From assembly GCA_016286055.1 (NCBI GenBank), contig JAEERW010000012.1, forward strand, positions 26,467 through 90,466: a DNA stretch of 64,000 nucleotides, read 5' to 3'. This document shows, one piece after another, positions 35,075-43,844 of this stretch. A program made the position numbers and the translations under genes. Below the pieces are notes generated by a model that saw only the letters and a list, made by a program, of their open reading frames with translations, made no database searches and had not been told where the DNA came from. Within the stretch, counting starts at the first letter, position 1, and each line of letters starts with the position of its first letter. The DNA comes from Bacteroidales bacterium (GTDB taxonomy: Bacteria > Bacteroidota > Bacteroidia > Bacteroidales > UBA3824).

Positions 35075-35130
35075 TTTAAGTTATTTACAATACTAATGAT
35101 AATATTAATAATATCAATACAAATACCTTG

Positions 35131-35138
35131 CAAATTTA
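35131..35138 (-). promoter_or_regulatory. -7 box of the chemoreceptor gene
   Basis: TAAATTTG on the minus strand, 57 bases before the ATG; no -33 TTG at the usual distance. Confidence 0.4.
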
Positions 35139-35176
35139 TAATAAAAAATAAAATAATTAGCATTAGCATATAAAAA

Positions 35177-35214
35177 AAAATAGGCAGGCGTAAAAAAAGC
35201 AGCCTGTCTATTTT
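35177..35214. terminator. Terminator after the GH10 gene
   Basis: AAAATAGGCAGGC (35177-35189) pairs with GCCTGTCTATTTT (35202-35214) with one mismatch and has A/T runs on both sides. It separates the GH10 and chemoreceptor transcripts. Confidence 0.8.
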
Positions 35215-35258
35215 TTATTACCAATTAAAGAATAGAAAATTTCAATCTCAGAATATCA

Positions 35259-36545
35259 TTACTTTTTTTCGTCGCAATTCTGCAAGAATGGTTTCAGGTT
35301 GTAATCGCGGTCAAAGAGCAATGGATATTCATGACGGCCTTTTACGGGGAAATCGTTTTTCCACGAGTCGCCATCGCATACGCCCCACGCTGTTACACGG
35401 GTTATTACATCGGAATGTTTTTCAAAGAGTTTCAAAAACATATCCATGCGTTGGTTCCAAATATTTGAAATAGAGTCGGGCAGTGCCACCGGATAAGGCG
35501 ACAACTGCGAAAGCATAAAGTGCATACGTGTAATAACGCTGTCGGGATATTCTCCGGCAAATTTAGCCTTAAAATCTTCAACCGGCGCAACCTTGATTTT
35601 GTCGAAACTTACGTTGGCAGGATCACCGCTCAAAAGTCCCTTGTCGAGAGCCTTGCTTACAATGGTGCCAATGCGGAGGGTGTCGCCAATGTTTGAGCTG
35701 CTACTCATGGTTGGCAAAGCCGACATATCCCACTCGGTAACCATAACGTTAACACCTGTGGAAGCAAATTTCATCATACTTGTTTCGTATTCGTTGATAT
35801 CGGGATAATCCATTCCAACATGAGTTTGCATACCCACGCCGTCGATTCGCAATCCCTTAGCTTTCAACGATTTTACAAGATTTACAATAGCATCTGCCTT
35901 GGGAGCAAGCGACATCGAATAGTCGTTGTAATAAAGTTCAGCGTCGGGGTCGGCTTCGTGTGCACATTGAAACGCCCATGGGATAAATTCCTCGCCCATA
36001 ATCTGATAGAGCGGACTATTACGATAAGAGCCATCGTCTAAGATAGCCTCGTTGACAACGTCCCAACCTTTTACACGGCCTTTGTAACGACCCACAACGG
36101 TGTAGATATGGTCTTTGATGCGTTGTTTGAGAGTGTCGGCAGATACTAGTGTGCCGTTGTTATCAACAAAAAACCACGGAGCCACTTGCGAATGCCAAAC
36201 AAGGCAATGACCGATGATAAACATTCCGTTTTTTTCGCCTAGTTCTACAAACTTATCAGGCACTGCGAAATTGTAGCGATTCTGCTCGGGATGTATTTCC
36301 TCGTTTTTCATGCAGTTTTCGGCAACAATAGAATTAAAGTGTTTTAATACAGTGGCTTGACCCAACGAATCAGCTCCGGTAATCTGAGCCTCGTTGATTG
36401 CCACGCCAATATAAAACTTACCGTTGAAACGCTCCTTAAGTGGAGTAGGTTCTTTTTCAGTGGGTTGCGCACCCTGTTTGCAAGCAGCAGTTAAAGCCAA
36501 TGCTGTTATTACCATTAAAGGTAATGCTTTTGATTTAAGATTCAT
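35259..36545 (-). CDS. GH10 endo-1,4-beta-xylanase lipoprotein
   Basis: Start at 36545 (MNLKSKALPLMVITALALTAAC, SPII signal with Cys22), 428 residues. The GH10 barrel has NCMKNEEIHPEQNRYNF, GHCLVWHSQVAPWF, the acid/base Glu166 in DVVNEAI and the nucleophile Glu271 in VMVTEWDMS. It is a single-domain xylanase that should cut the xylan backbone at the cell surface. The -7 box at 36596-36603 supports the start. Divergent from a toxin-antitoxin pair. Confidence 0.95.
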   Translation of the reverse strand: MNLKSKALPLMVITALALTAACKQGAQPTEKEPTPLKERFNGKFYIGVAINEAQITGADSLGQATVLKHFNSIVAENCMKNEEIHPEQNRYNFAVPDKFVELGEKNGMFIIGHCLVWHSQVAPWFFVDNNGTLVSADTLKQRIKDHIYTVVGRYKGRVKGWDVVNEAILDDGSYRNSPLYQIMGEEFIPWAFQCAHEADPDAELYYNDYSMSLAPKADAIVNLVKSLKAKGLRIDGVGMQTHVGMDYPDINEYETSMMKFASTGVNVMVTEWDMSALPTMSSSSNIGDTLRIGTIVSKALDKGLLSGDPANVSFDKIKVAPVEDFKAKFAGEYPDSVITRMHFMLSQLSPYPVALPDSISNIWNQRMDMFLKLFEKHSDVITRVTAWGVCDGDSWKNDFPVKGRHEYPLLFDRDYNLKPFLQNCDEKK

Positions 36546-36595
36546 AGGTGTAAAATTACAAAAATTAGTGATGTATGATGTCCTTTTTTCGAGGG

Positions 36596-36603
36596 CAAAG
36601 GTA
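36596..36603 (-). promoter_or_regulatory. -7 box of the GH10 xylanase gene
   Basis: TACCTTTG on the minus strand, 51 bases before the ATG. Confidence 0.45.
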
Positions 36604-36674
36604 AAAAAAAGAAATAATTTGAAGGTAATAACAATAAAAAACACTATTTTAGCAACGGATTAAAAATATACGAT

Positions 36675-36953
36675 ATGGAACCAAACGGAACAGCGGAATT
36701 ACAAACCGCAATCATACGCAAAATATTGAGTCTCTATGACTTTAACATCTTAAAACAATTGCTGACTTCGTTAGACAACTACACCAACGAAGATGGTAAT
36801 TTTCCAGATTTTGGCCCTCATTCTATCGAAGAAGCATATCATTCAGTAGCCGAAGCCGAACAACAGTTTGCCAAAGGTAACTATAAATCAAACGAGGAAG
36901 TTTTAGCAAAAATCAAACAAAAATACAGTAGCAATGATAATTGTTTGGTCTAA
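36675..36953 (+). CDS. Antitoxin of a RelE/ParE-type pair
   Basis: This 92-residue protein precedes the toxin gene with a 20-base overlap. The N-terminal half is helical (LQTAIIRKILSLYDFNIL); the C-terminal half (IEEAYHSVAEAEQQFAKGN) is the kind of extended helix that wraps ParE/RelE toxins. No classical DNA-binding motif is obvious. Role inferred from position. Confidence 0.7.
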   Translation: MEPNGTAELQTAIIRKILSLYDFNILKQLLTSLDNYTNEDGNFPDFGPHSIEEAYHSVAEAEQQFAKGNYKSNEEVLAKIKQKYSSNDNCLV

Positions 36954-37248
36954 AAAAGCCGAAGACAAATTAGATACTTATCTTACTTACTGCCAAGAAA
37001 ACTACGGCGATAAGGTTACAAATGATAAAATCAATAACTTAGAAAAATTATTATCTCGCCTATCAATGTTTCCTGAGATGGGGTTTGTAGAGCCTATTTT
37101 GAAAGACAAGAAACCTAATTACAGAGCATATATCTTTGATAAAAGGCTAAAACTCATATATTATATCGACAATAAAAACACTATCATAAAGATTGCAGAC
37201 ATTTGGAATAACAAACAAAATCCAAATAACTTAAAGAAAGATTTATAA
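36934..37248 (+). CDS. RelE/ParE-family toxin
   Basis: This 104-residue basic protein has the family pattern IVWSKKAEDKLDTYLTYCQEN, then LSMFPEMGF and the C-terminal strands YRAYIFDKRLKLIYYIDNKN and IIKIADIWNNKQNP. This matches ParE/RelE toxins, which act on gyrase or on ribosome-bound mRNA; the sequence does not decide between them. A tandem-repeat array starts directly after the gene. Confidence 0.82.
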   Translation: MIIVWSKKAEDKLDTYLTYCQENYGDKVTNDKINNLEKLLSRLSMFPEMGFVEPILKDKKPNYRAYIFDKRLKLIYYIDNKNTIIKIADIWNNKQNPNNLKKDL

Positions 37249-37259
37249 AAAAAACTACC

Positions 37260-37584
37260 CTTTGTTACCATTTTGCAAAAATGTTGAGATGCTAACATAA
37301 CGTTTGTTACTATCTCCCGAAAATCTTGAAATCAAAAAAAACTGTTTGTTACTATCTCCCGAAAATCTTGAAGTCCTAACATAACGTTTGTTACTATCTC
37401 CTAAAAATCTTGAAATCAAAAAACACCCATACTTTTTCATTTCGCAAAAATGTTGAGACGCTAACATAACGTTTGGTAGCATCTCCTGAAAATCTTGAAG
37501 TCAAAAAAAAACTGTTTGTTACAATCTCCCGAAAATCTTGAAGTCCTAACATAACGTTTGTTACTATCTCCCGAAAATCTTGAA
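37260..37584. repeat. Tandem array of about eight 42-bp units
   Basis: A 29-base core beginning GTTTGTTACTATCTCCCGAA recurs at 37302, 37344, 37386, 37471, 37514 and 37556, steps of 42-43 bases. Two degenerate units (around 37260 and 37428, containing TTGCAAAAATGTTGA) fill the remaining steps. The 13-base connectors alternate between CTAACATAAC-type and poly-A-type. Since 42 is divisible by three, both strands stay partly open and a repetitive 14-residue peptide can be read on the minus strand. Confidence 0.9.
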
Positions 37585-37585
37585 A

Positions 37586-37628
37586 AACAAAAAAAATCCT
37601 GCCGTTAAATTTTCAAAACGGCAGGATT
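37586..37628 (-). terminator. Terminator after the GPH symporter gene
   Basis: AATCCTGCCGTT (37595-37606) pairs with AACGGCAGGATT (37617-37628), followed by a T-run on the minus strand. Confidence 0.88.
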
Positions 37629-37653
37629 TTGATATCATTAAGTGATTGAAAAC

Positions 37654-39102
37654 CTATGCTTTGTGGCGGGCTTCAATTTCGCGGTTCATTTCGTCGAGAC
37701 GCTCATCGGTAAGAGGATATTTCTTAATCAAGAGTGCCACAACAATGAGGAGCAAGGCAGGAATAATGGTAGTGAACCAAAGAATTGCATTTTGCACAGT
37801 GTCGGAATAACTATTAAGCTCTGTATAATAAGCATTTACAGGAGCACTGATAAACGATGCCAAGAACACTACTACGAATACTCCAAGCACAAGTTGAAGA
37901 CATTTGTTTGCCTTAAACTCTTTAAACATATCGCCAAACGAAACAGGTTTTTCGGGTGTGGTGGCAATGTTTTCTTTGCAACTTAAGAAACAAAGTGTTA
38001 AGAGAACAAAACCAACGATAGCAAACACACCAATTACAGAAAACCAAGCACTTGGGTCTTCAGGCAACGCTGATGGTTCTTCTGACAAATTGAAGCCGAT
38101 CCAACTCATTACCAAAGGAGTAATCCAGCCGGCAATCGAGAATCCAGCCTTGAATGCTACACCAGCAAGAGCGTTTACAGTAGCAGCAGGACGGTTGCCT
38201 GTACGGTATTCCGAATCGGTAATTACCTCAGGTACAAGAGCCCACATAAGTGAACCTACGAGCAAACCAACGCCGGTCATAATCTTCGCAATATAAATTA
38301 CTGTAATGGCAATTTCAACAGTATCAGTGATTTTAATAACACATAAAGTCAAAGCTTCACTTTTAACATCTCCAAATTTACCAATGCAGAATAAAATAGC
38401 AAAGCCGATAAAACCTATAGCAAGAAGTGTGTAATAAAGACCTTTTTTGCCCAACCATTTTTTCAAAATAGGTAGCAACGGCAAAATAATGAATGCGGGA
38501 ATTGTTCCTATTGCCATAAATATTGCTTGATCCCAGTTGATTGCTTGACTGAGAAACAATGCAAGACCAATGGGGAAACCAGCCTGAACAACAATTTGAC
38601 CGATATTGGCGCAAACCATACGAGTAGAGGTAAGAATAAGAACCTCGTTGTTGTCGCGGGTCATACTTGCCATAATAGAGCCGTAGGGAATATTTACTAC
38701 CGAATAAATCATACTAAGAATTGTATAACTTAATGTGGCATACACCATTTTTGCACCCATCGACCACTCAGCAGCCTGCGGAAGCATAAGCAAGCAAGCA
38801 GCAATTGTCAAAGGAATACCGCCGTAAAGAAGGTAAGTGCGATACTTGCCTAATTTAGGATTGCGGTTGTCGATAAATTTTCCGACAACGGGACTCCAAA
38901 AACAGTCGATAAGACGAACGGTGAGAATAAGTCCGCCAACAAATGCGGGATTGATTTTCAATACCGTAGTGAGGTAAAGCATCAAGTAAGTGGCCACAGT
39001 TTGGAAAATCAGGTTCTGAGCCAAGTCGCCCGAGCCGAATCCGATGCGTTGCAGCCAACTAAGTTTGTAGAATCCATTAGATTCTTGTGGTTTTTGTTCC
39101 AT
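37654..39102 (-). CDS. GPH-family sugar symporter
   Basis: This 482-residue polytopic membrane protein has the glycoside-pentoside-hexuronide family start RIGFGSGDLAQNLIFQTVATYLMLYLTT and the first cytoplasmic loop WSPVVGKFIDNRNPKLGKYRTYLL. Relatives include XylP/XynP-type xyloside transporters. In this setting it likely imports xylose, xylo-oligosaccharides or aldouronic acids by cation symport; the substrate is inferred. A -7 box is at 39194-39201. Confidence 0.88.
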   Translation of the reverse strand: MEQKPQESNGFYKLSWLQRIGFGSGDLAQNLIFQTVATYLMLYLTTVLKINPAFVGGLILTVRLIDCFWSPVVGKFIDNRNPKLGKYRTYLLYGGIPLTIAACLLMLPQAAEWSMGAKMVYATLSYTILSMIYSVVNIPYGSIMASMTRDNNEVLILTSTRMVCANIGQIVVQAGFPIGLALFLSQAINWDQAIFMAIGTIPAFIILPLLPILKKWLGKKGLYYTLLAIGFIGFAILFCIGKFGDVKSEALTLCVIKITDTVEIAITVIYIAKIMTGVGLLVGSLMWALVPEVITDSEYRTGNRPAATVNALAGVAFKAGFSIAGWITPLVMSWIGFNLSEEPSALPEDPSAWFSVIGVFAIVGFVLLTLCFLSCKENIATTPEKPVSFGDMFKEFKANKCLQLVLGVFVVVFLASFISAPVNAYYTELNSYSDTVQNAILWFTTIIPALLLIVVALLIKKYPLTDERLDEMNREIEARHKA

Positions 39103-39193
39103 TATTATTTGAATTAAGTTTTTAAATTACATAATTTTGATAACGTTAAGCAAATTTGTTGTTTATGTAAAAAACAGCCAAAATCTCTTTGCG

Positions 39194-39222
39194 CAAAATT
39201 AACAAAAAATATGTAAATGCAA
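39194..39222 (-). promoter_or_regulatory. Candidate promoter of the GPH symporter gene
   Basis: TTG (39220-39222) is 18 bases from TAATTTTG (39194-39201) on the minus strand. Confidence 0.45.
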
Positions 39223-39251
39223 TACCTTAATAAAAATTATTTAATGCATTA

Positions 39252-41798
39252 TTACCTTCTTGCCTCGCTCTCTGTTCCAAAGAGGTATTCGCCCTTGTAG
39301 CCGCCAAAATCTATTACGATTTTTTCAAACACAATGCCGGCGTGTTTTGGAGTTAAAGTAAGTTCGTGAATGTCAGAATCTTTTACTTTAAAACCTGCAA
39401 CTTTTTCCACTACGCGGCGAGCGATTGTGGGATAGAATGTGGTGTATTGATAGGGTTGTTTGTCGAGCAAGTCGGCGTTAAAGTTAACCGTTTTAACTGG
39501 CTGACCATCAACGGAAATTGCACATTCGTGTCCGCCAACATTCTTAAAGTCAAGGGTAGATTTTACAATCACATGAACCTTTACCGAATCGGCGTAACCC
39601 TTAGGCAGTGCAAAACGATATGTGAGCGACGAATTGCCCACAGGCTTGGTGTAAGGGGTAAGAGCCACAGCGCTGCGGGTGCGTCCGTAGTAGGGATAAA
39701 CGCTCCATTGTACACCGTCGGCGGCTTTGGCAGAATAATAATGCTCAGCCTCGATAGAAACATATCCGTTGCCGGGAGCAAAAACGTATCCGCCGTTGCC
39801 CTCTGCCACACGCTTGGTGGGGGGAAGCATTTCGTGGGGGAAATTATCGTTCCACATACGGTAGCCGATATGCTTTTGAATCATCATTCCGTTCCATTTG
39901 CCGTTGGCAATGCCGGTGTTGTACTGTGCGCAAAGGATTGAATCGCGTTTAAAACATTCTGAAACCCTATCTGCCCAACAATTGGCGTCGGGATTGTTCC
40001 TTTCGGCGCAATAGCGGTTCATTGCCTGTGCGTAATACATATCGTAGAGGTTTGCCATTGCCTGCACGGGGAAGAGAATTGTCTGAAAATAAGCGTCTTT
40101 GTACATATCGGGAATTAGCAACCAAAGGCGCAGAGCCTCTGATTCAAGACGTGCATATTCGTCTGCCACCTGCTTAAACTCGCCCGTTGCCACATTGTAG
40201 GTGTAAGAATCAAGCATTTCGGGAGTTACACGCGCCATAAACTGACAGTTGCGGTTGTAGATACGTGCGGCTTCTTTGGCGTAATCGGCACCAGCCACGC
40301 TCTCAAAGAATTTTTCGGTATGAGAGGTAACGTTTTGGGGATTGTAAGTCTTTGGTTCGTAAGCCATATCGCAGAAAAGTTGGATAGGATACTCCATCGG
40401 TTTAAGGTCGCCGACATTAAGCACCCAAAGACTCTCGATACCAAAGTCATATGCAAGCGAAAGTTGCTCAAACATCTGCTGTGTCTGTGTGATATTCAGC
40501 CATTTAGAGTTACGGGGAGCACCCACATAGTCAACGTGGTAATAAATTCCCCAACCACCGGCACGTTTATGGTCGGGCACACGGCGAATGTCGCCCCAGT
40601 TGTCGTCGCTGAGCAGGATAATCACATCTTCGGGCACTTTGAGACCTGCATCGTAATACTCCTGAACCTCTTTGTAGAGAGCCCAAACTTGCTGACGCTG
40701 TGCTGCGGGCTTTCCTGTTTCCTCGGCTATAATTTTGCGCTGATTGTTGATTATGCGCTCCATAAGTTTCTTGTTTTGTTCAAGAGCCATCACATACTCG
40801 TCGTCGTGACCCTCGCGACCGCCAAGGGGAGTGTCGCCGTCGCCACGCATACCAATGGTAATAAGGTCTTCGTTGTTTTTGCTGCGGCTGATGCCCTCGC
40901 GGAAAAACTTATCGATAACTTCTTGATTAGTATTGTAATCCCAAGCACCATCGGCACCACGGCGGCGAGCCCACTCCTGATGGTTGCGAGCCATAGGTTC
41001 GTGATGCGATGTTCCCATAACAATGCCCATAGTAGAGGCAGTCTTGCTGTTTTCGGTGTCGTCGGCATAAAAAGCGTTACCCCACATAGCAGGCCACATA
41101 AAGTTGGCTTTCAAGCGGAGCAAAAGTTCAAACACCTTGGCGTAAAACTGGCTGTTCATACCATTTGCAAGACCTTTTACCGCCGAAGGACATTTTTCAT
41201 CGGGGAAAGTATTGTTTACCCAAGTGCTAAGGCAGGGAGCCTCATCGTTTAAGAAAATGCCGCGATATTTAACCTTAGGCGATGGGAAAACCACCGGTGA
41301 AGAGAGTTTCAACGCTGCATAATCGTGCTTTTGAGTGGGCACGTCAGCCCAAAATTTCCAAGGACTAACGCCGAGCGACTTGCTGAGGTCGTACACGGCA
41401 AAGATTGTTCCCCTCATATCGGCACCTATAATATATATAGTGTTGCCATTGAGCACAATCATACCAGCCTCCCACTTGCCGTTGATGGCTGACACATTGA
41501 TTTTCTGTTTTTTAACCAACTTGTCGGTAGACGGTGTGCCAAGCGTGCCGACAAAAATAGTGTACTGAGGGTTTTGATTAAGAGAAGGTTTCTTTCCCGT
41601 AACGTCGAAAATATCGTCGTCGAGATTCTTGACGGCAATTTTAACGCCCTCGGGAGCATCATCGGCGCACGAAAGTCCGCATTTTGCCACATCGATACCG
41701 CCGTCATCCTTGTTGAAAGTAACGTATTGAGCCTCTGCCACCTGTCCACAAAGCACAGCAAGAGCCAACACCAAAATAAGTCCTTTAATAATCTGCAT
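39252..41798 (-). CDS. GH115 xylan alpha-1,2-glucuronidase
   Basis: This 848-residue protein has an SPI signal (LILVLALAVLCGQVAEAQ). The GH115 signatures are FPSPKVKYRGIFLNDEAPCL, RLKANFMWPAMWGNAF and GIVMGTSHHEPMARNHQEW, then LLSDDNWGDIRRVP and the C-terminal beta domain common to full-length members. GH115 removes 4-O-methyl-glucuronic acid from internal as well as terminal xylose residues, unlike GH67. Both families occur in this locus. A -7 box is at 41852-41859. Confidence 0.95.
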   Translation of the reverse strand: MQIIKGLILVLALAVLCGQVAEAQYVTFNKDDGGIDVAKCGLSCADDAPEGVKIAVKNLDDDIFDVTGKKPSLNQNPQYTIFVGTLGTPSTDKLVKKQKINVSAINGKWEAGMIVLNGNTIYIIGADMRGTIFAVYDLSKSLGVSPWKFWADVPTQKHDYAALKLSSPVVFPSPKVKYRGIFLNDEAPCLSTWVNNTFPDEKCPSAVKGLANGMNSQFYAKVFELLLRLKANFMWPAMWGNAFYADDTENSKTASTMGIVMGTSHHEPMARNHQEWARRRGADGAWDYNTNQEVIDKFFREGISRSKNNEDLITIGMRGDGDTPLGGREGHDDEYVMALEQNKKLMERIINNQRKIIAEETGKPAAQRQQVWALYKEVQEYYDAGLKVPEDVIILLSDDNWGDIRRVPDHKRAGGWGIYYHVDYVGAPRNSKWLNITQTQQMFEQLSLAYDFGIESLWVLNVGDLKPMEYPIQLFCDMAYEPKTYNPQNVTSHTEKFFESVAGADYAKEAARIYNRNCQFMARVTPEMLDSYTYNVATGEFKQVADEYARLESEALRLWLLIPDMYKDAYFQTILFPVQAMANLYDMYYAQAMNRYCAERNNPDANCWADRVSECFKRDSILCAQYNTGIANGKWNGMMIQKHIGYRMWNDNFPHEMLPPTKRVAEGNGGYVFAPGNGYVSIEAEHYYSAKAADGVQWSVYPYYGRTRSAVALTPYTKPVGNSSLTYRFALPKGYADSVKVHVIVKSTLDFKNVGGHECAISVDGQPVKTVNFNADLLDKQPYQYTTFYPTIARRVVEKVAGFKVKDSDIHELTLTPKHAGIVFEKIVIDFGGYKGEYLFGTESEARR

Positions 41799-41851
41799 TT
41801 TTGTAATAGTTTAAAAAATTAAGTAATAACCCGCCATTATACGGCGATGTA

Positions 41852-41859
41852 CAAAAGTA
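41852..41859 (-). promoter_or_regulatory. -7 box of the GH115 gene
   Basis: TACTTTTG on the minus strand, 53 bases before the ATG. Confidence 0.4.
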
Positions 41860-41904
41860 AGGATTTTTTTGGAATTTTTGTATTTTTGTATCTCAAAAAA
41901 ATTA

Positions 41905-42013
41905 ATGCAAATGGACTCAAAAAAACAAGAATCAACGGATTGAAACGCAAGGCGACTTCCCCTTTGGCGGCGGATATTTTATGAACGACTATATTATGGA
42001 GTATGAATTGTGA
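41905..42013 (+). pseudogene. Possible internally deleted gene remnant
   Basis: After a plus-strand -7 box (TATTTTTG, 41881-41888) a short frame opens with MQMDSKKQESTD and stops. In another frame, the adjoining bases read IETQGDFPFGGGYFMNDYIM and end EYEL-stop at 42011-42013. A start and an end without a middle suggest a gene that lost its body. The family of the tail is not recognised. Confidence 0.3.
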
Positions 42014-42015
42014 AA

Positions 42016-43665
42016 TCAATACTCATAAAGCCTAAACCGCTGTATGCCCCATTCGCCGTCGGGGATGCGCACGTGGCGACCTTGGTGCGATTCGTCGCCG
42101 TTGAGATAGCGGAGTATTTTGCCGCTGCCGTCGGTTGATAGTTCTTGTATTTCGAGAATGCCTACGTTGGTGTTTTTTTTCAACGAATTAAAATTCAACA
42201 CTGTGCCTGTGCCAATCAGCAAAAATTCGTCGGGGGCGGTGTTGATAATGATTGCACCTTCGAGGTTCCAATTAGGAAGTTTTGCATTTGGACTCCATCC
42301 AAGGGTGTAGTCGTGCTTGGCAATAATCTGATAGCCACCAATAATAAGCGTATCGCGTTGGTTAAGAGAATCTAACAGCACACCGCGCATTCTGTCGCTG
42401 CCGTTAAAAAGTGTGATGAAACTTTCGGCACATTTAATAAGGTTGTAGGCGTTGGGCAGTTCGGTGAGAGTTCCTTTGGTGGATTCATCCGAAAAAGTTT
42501 CGCCCAAAACAGGCGGCATAAACTGAGCCTGTTTGGTTTCAGCCGAAAATGGCGAAAAGCCCAAGGCGTGGTATTCGCCAAAGGCATAAAGTGCTTTTGC
42601 CCCGGCAGTTGCGTCGTATTGGTGCTCGGGTATAAAAAACGGATTATCTGGACGATGATAAGCCGAAGTCCACCGTTTAAAATCGCCAAAATAAATATCG
42701 GGACTGAGCATCTCCACACTTGGCGCGCCGGCTTTCCAAATGTCGATTAAATGTGGCAGAGGACCGCCCGAAGGATATTCGCCAGGTTTCTTTCCTGGAC
42801 GGTTGAGTGCGCAGTTTACATACATAGGCAGATTGTAAATGGATTTGCCTGCTTTCGCCAACTCATTGACATACACTGCGTAACTCCACGCTGTAAAAAT
42901 TTCTTCGGCATAGATGCTACTGCCAAATAGTTTTTGCCACGAGCCGATGGTTTCGCCCGTCCAATATTTTTTCAGACTGTCGGTAAGTTCGTCCTTGTGC
43001 TGTTTCAAATAATCGGTCAATGCGGCAGGGACGTTTGATTTCCACGCCGCCGTAGCCGTTTTGCAATAATCGCGGGCAGATGGAAGCATCGCTATTTCGT
43101 TTTCCACCTGAATCATCACAACCGTTTGATTATTATCGTTTTGTTTAATAAATCTTAGTAGTTCGCAAAAAGCCTTTTTGTCGGCTCGTAGGTTATCGGC
43201 AGAAAATGGAGAAAGTAATTCTTGCTTTACGCCTTCCTTGCTTTCGGCACGGGGAAAACGTTTTACATCCTTTTTTACCCACGACGGAGCATAACACGAC
43301 ATTGAGTTTTTCCACGCACCGAACCACAAGAAAACGATTTTTAGATTGTTGCGTGCCGATACCTTTATGATATTGTCGATGAGCGAAAAATCAAACCTTC
43401 CCTCCTCGGGCTCTATCAAATCCCAATAGGCAGGCACAAGGGCGGTGTTGATATTCTGCTTTTTGAGGTTTGGCACCACAATTTTTTCAAAATAATCAGT
43501 GGTTGAGGCGTTAGAATTTCCAAGTTCTCCTGCCCGCATAATAAAAGGTTTGCCGCCCACAATCAACTGATATGCAGAGCCGTGCTTAACAATCTGCGGA
43601 ACATTTTGCGCCGATACATCAAACATCGAAATGGCAAATAGAAGTATAAAGATAAGGTGTTTCAT
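42016..43665 (-). CDS. GH35 beta-galactosidase-like protein (DUF5597 type)
   Basis: Start at 43665 (MKHLIFILLFAISMFDVSAQ, SPI signal), about 549 residues. The TIM barrel has RAGELGNSNASTTDYFE, NINTALVPAYWDLIEPEEGRFDF and the acid/base glutamate in VVMIQVENEIAML. The C-terminal third matches DUF5597, which accompanies this GH35 subgroup. Such enzymes release galactose from decorated side chains of hemicellulose or pectin. Substrate in this locus is inferred. Confidence 0.88.
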   Translation of the reverse strand: MKHLIFILLFAISMFDVSAQNVPQIVKHGSAYQLIVGGKPFIMRAGELGNSNASTTDYFEKIVVPNLKKQNINTALVPAYWDLIEPEEGRFDFSLIDNIIKVSARNNLKIVFLWFGAWKNSMSCYAPSWVKKDVKRFPRAESKEGVKQELLSPFSADNLRADKKAFCELLRFIKQNDNNQTVVMIQVENEIAMLPSARDYCKTATAAWKSNVPAALTDYLKQHKDELTDSLKKYWTGETIGSWQKLFGSSIYAEEIFTAWSYAVYVNELAKAGKSIYNLPMYVNCALNRPGKKPGEYPSGGPLPHLIDIWKAGAPSVEMLSPDIYFGDFKRWTSAYHRPDNPFFIPEHQYDATAGAKALYAFGEYHALGFSPFSAETKQAQFMPPVLGETFSDESTKGTLTELPNAYNLIKCAESFITLFNGSDRMRGVLLDSLNQRDTLIIGGYQIIAKHDYTLGWSPNAKLPNWNLEGAIIINTAPDEFLLIGTGTVLNFNSLKKNTNVGILEIQELSTDGSGKILRYLNGDESHQGRHVRIPDGEWGIQRFRLYEY

Positions 43666-43737
43666 AAATTGCTTAAATATCATTAGGAAGAATCATTTCA
43701 GCAAAGTTATTGATTATTTTTTAATTACCAAAACATT

Positions 43738-43832
43738 TTCCGCTCTCCGCAAAAACCGGACATCAGCGCCGCACAAAGGCGGCTCGATGGCCGGGGCTAC
43801 AGAGATACCGTCTTCCAGACGGTTAATTTAGC
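43738..43832. other. GC-rich intergenic element with two short hairpins
   Basis: This segment is richer in GC than surrounding spacers. It has a hairpin AGCGCCGC/GCGGCT around 43765-43785 and ACCGTCT-tcc-AGACGGT around 43808-43825. It lies between GH67 and GH35 genes on the same strand. It could be an interspersed repeat or an mRNA-processing site. Confidence 0.4.
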
Positions 43833-43844
43833 GGAATGTTTTTG

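Noticed and set aside
37255..37482. 75-residue minus-strand reading frame over the 42-bp array
   Set aside because: It exists because the repeat period is a multiple of three; composition is repeat-driven and no start signal is seen. Kept only as a repeat.
37260..37584. Possible CRISPR array
   Set aside because: The 29-base repeats are separated by only about 13 bases and the connectors are themselves repeated, so they are not spacers; no cas gene is in the window.
40320..41252. 310-codon plus-strand frame
   Set aside because: Lies entirely antisense inside the GH115 gene; the minus strand has clear family motifs.
43738..43832. tRNA gene
   Set aside because: Short GC-rich hairpins are present but no acceptor stem, T-loop GTTCRA or anticodon arm can be arranged.
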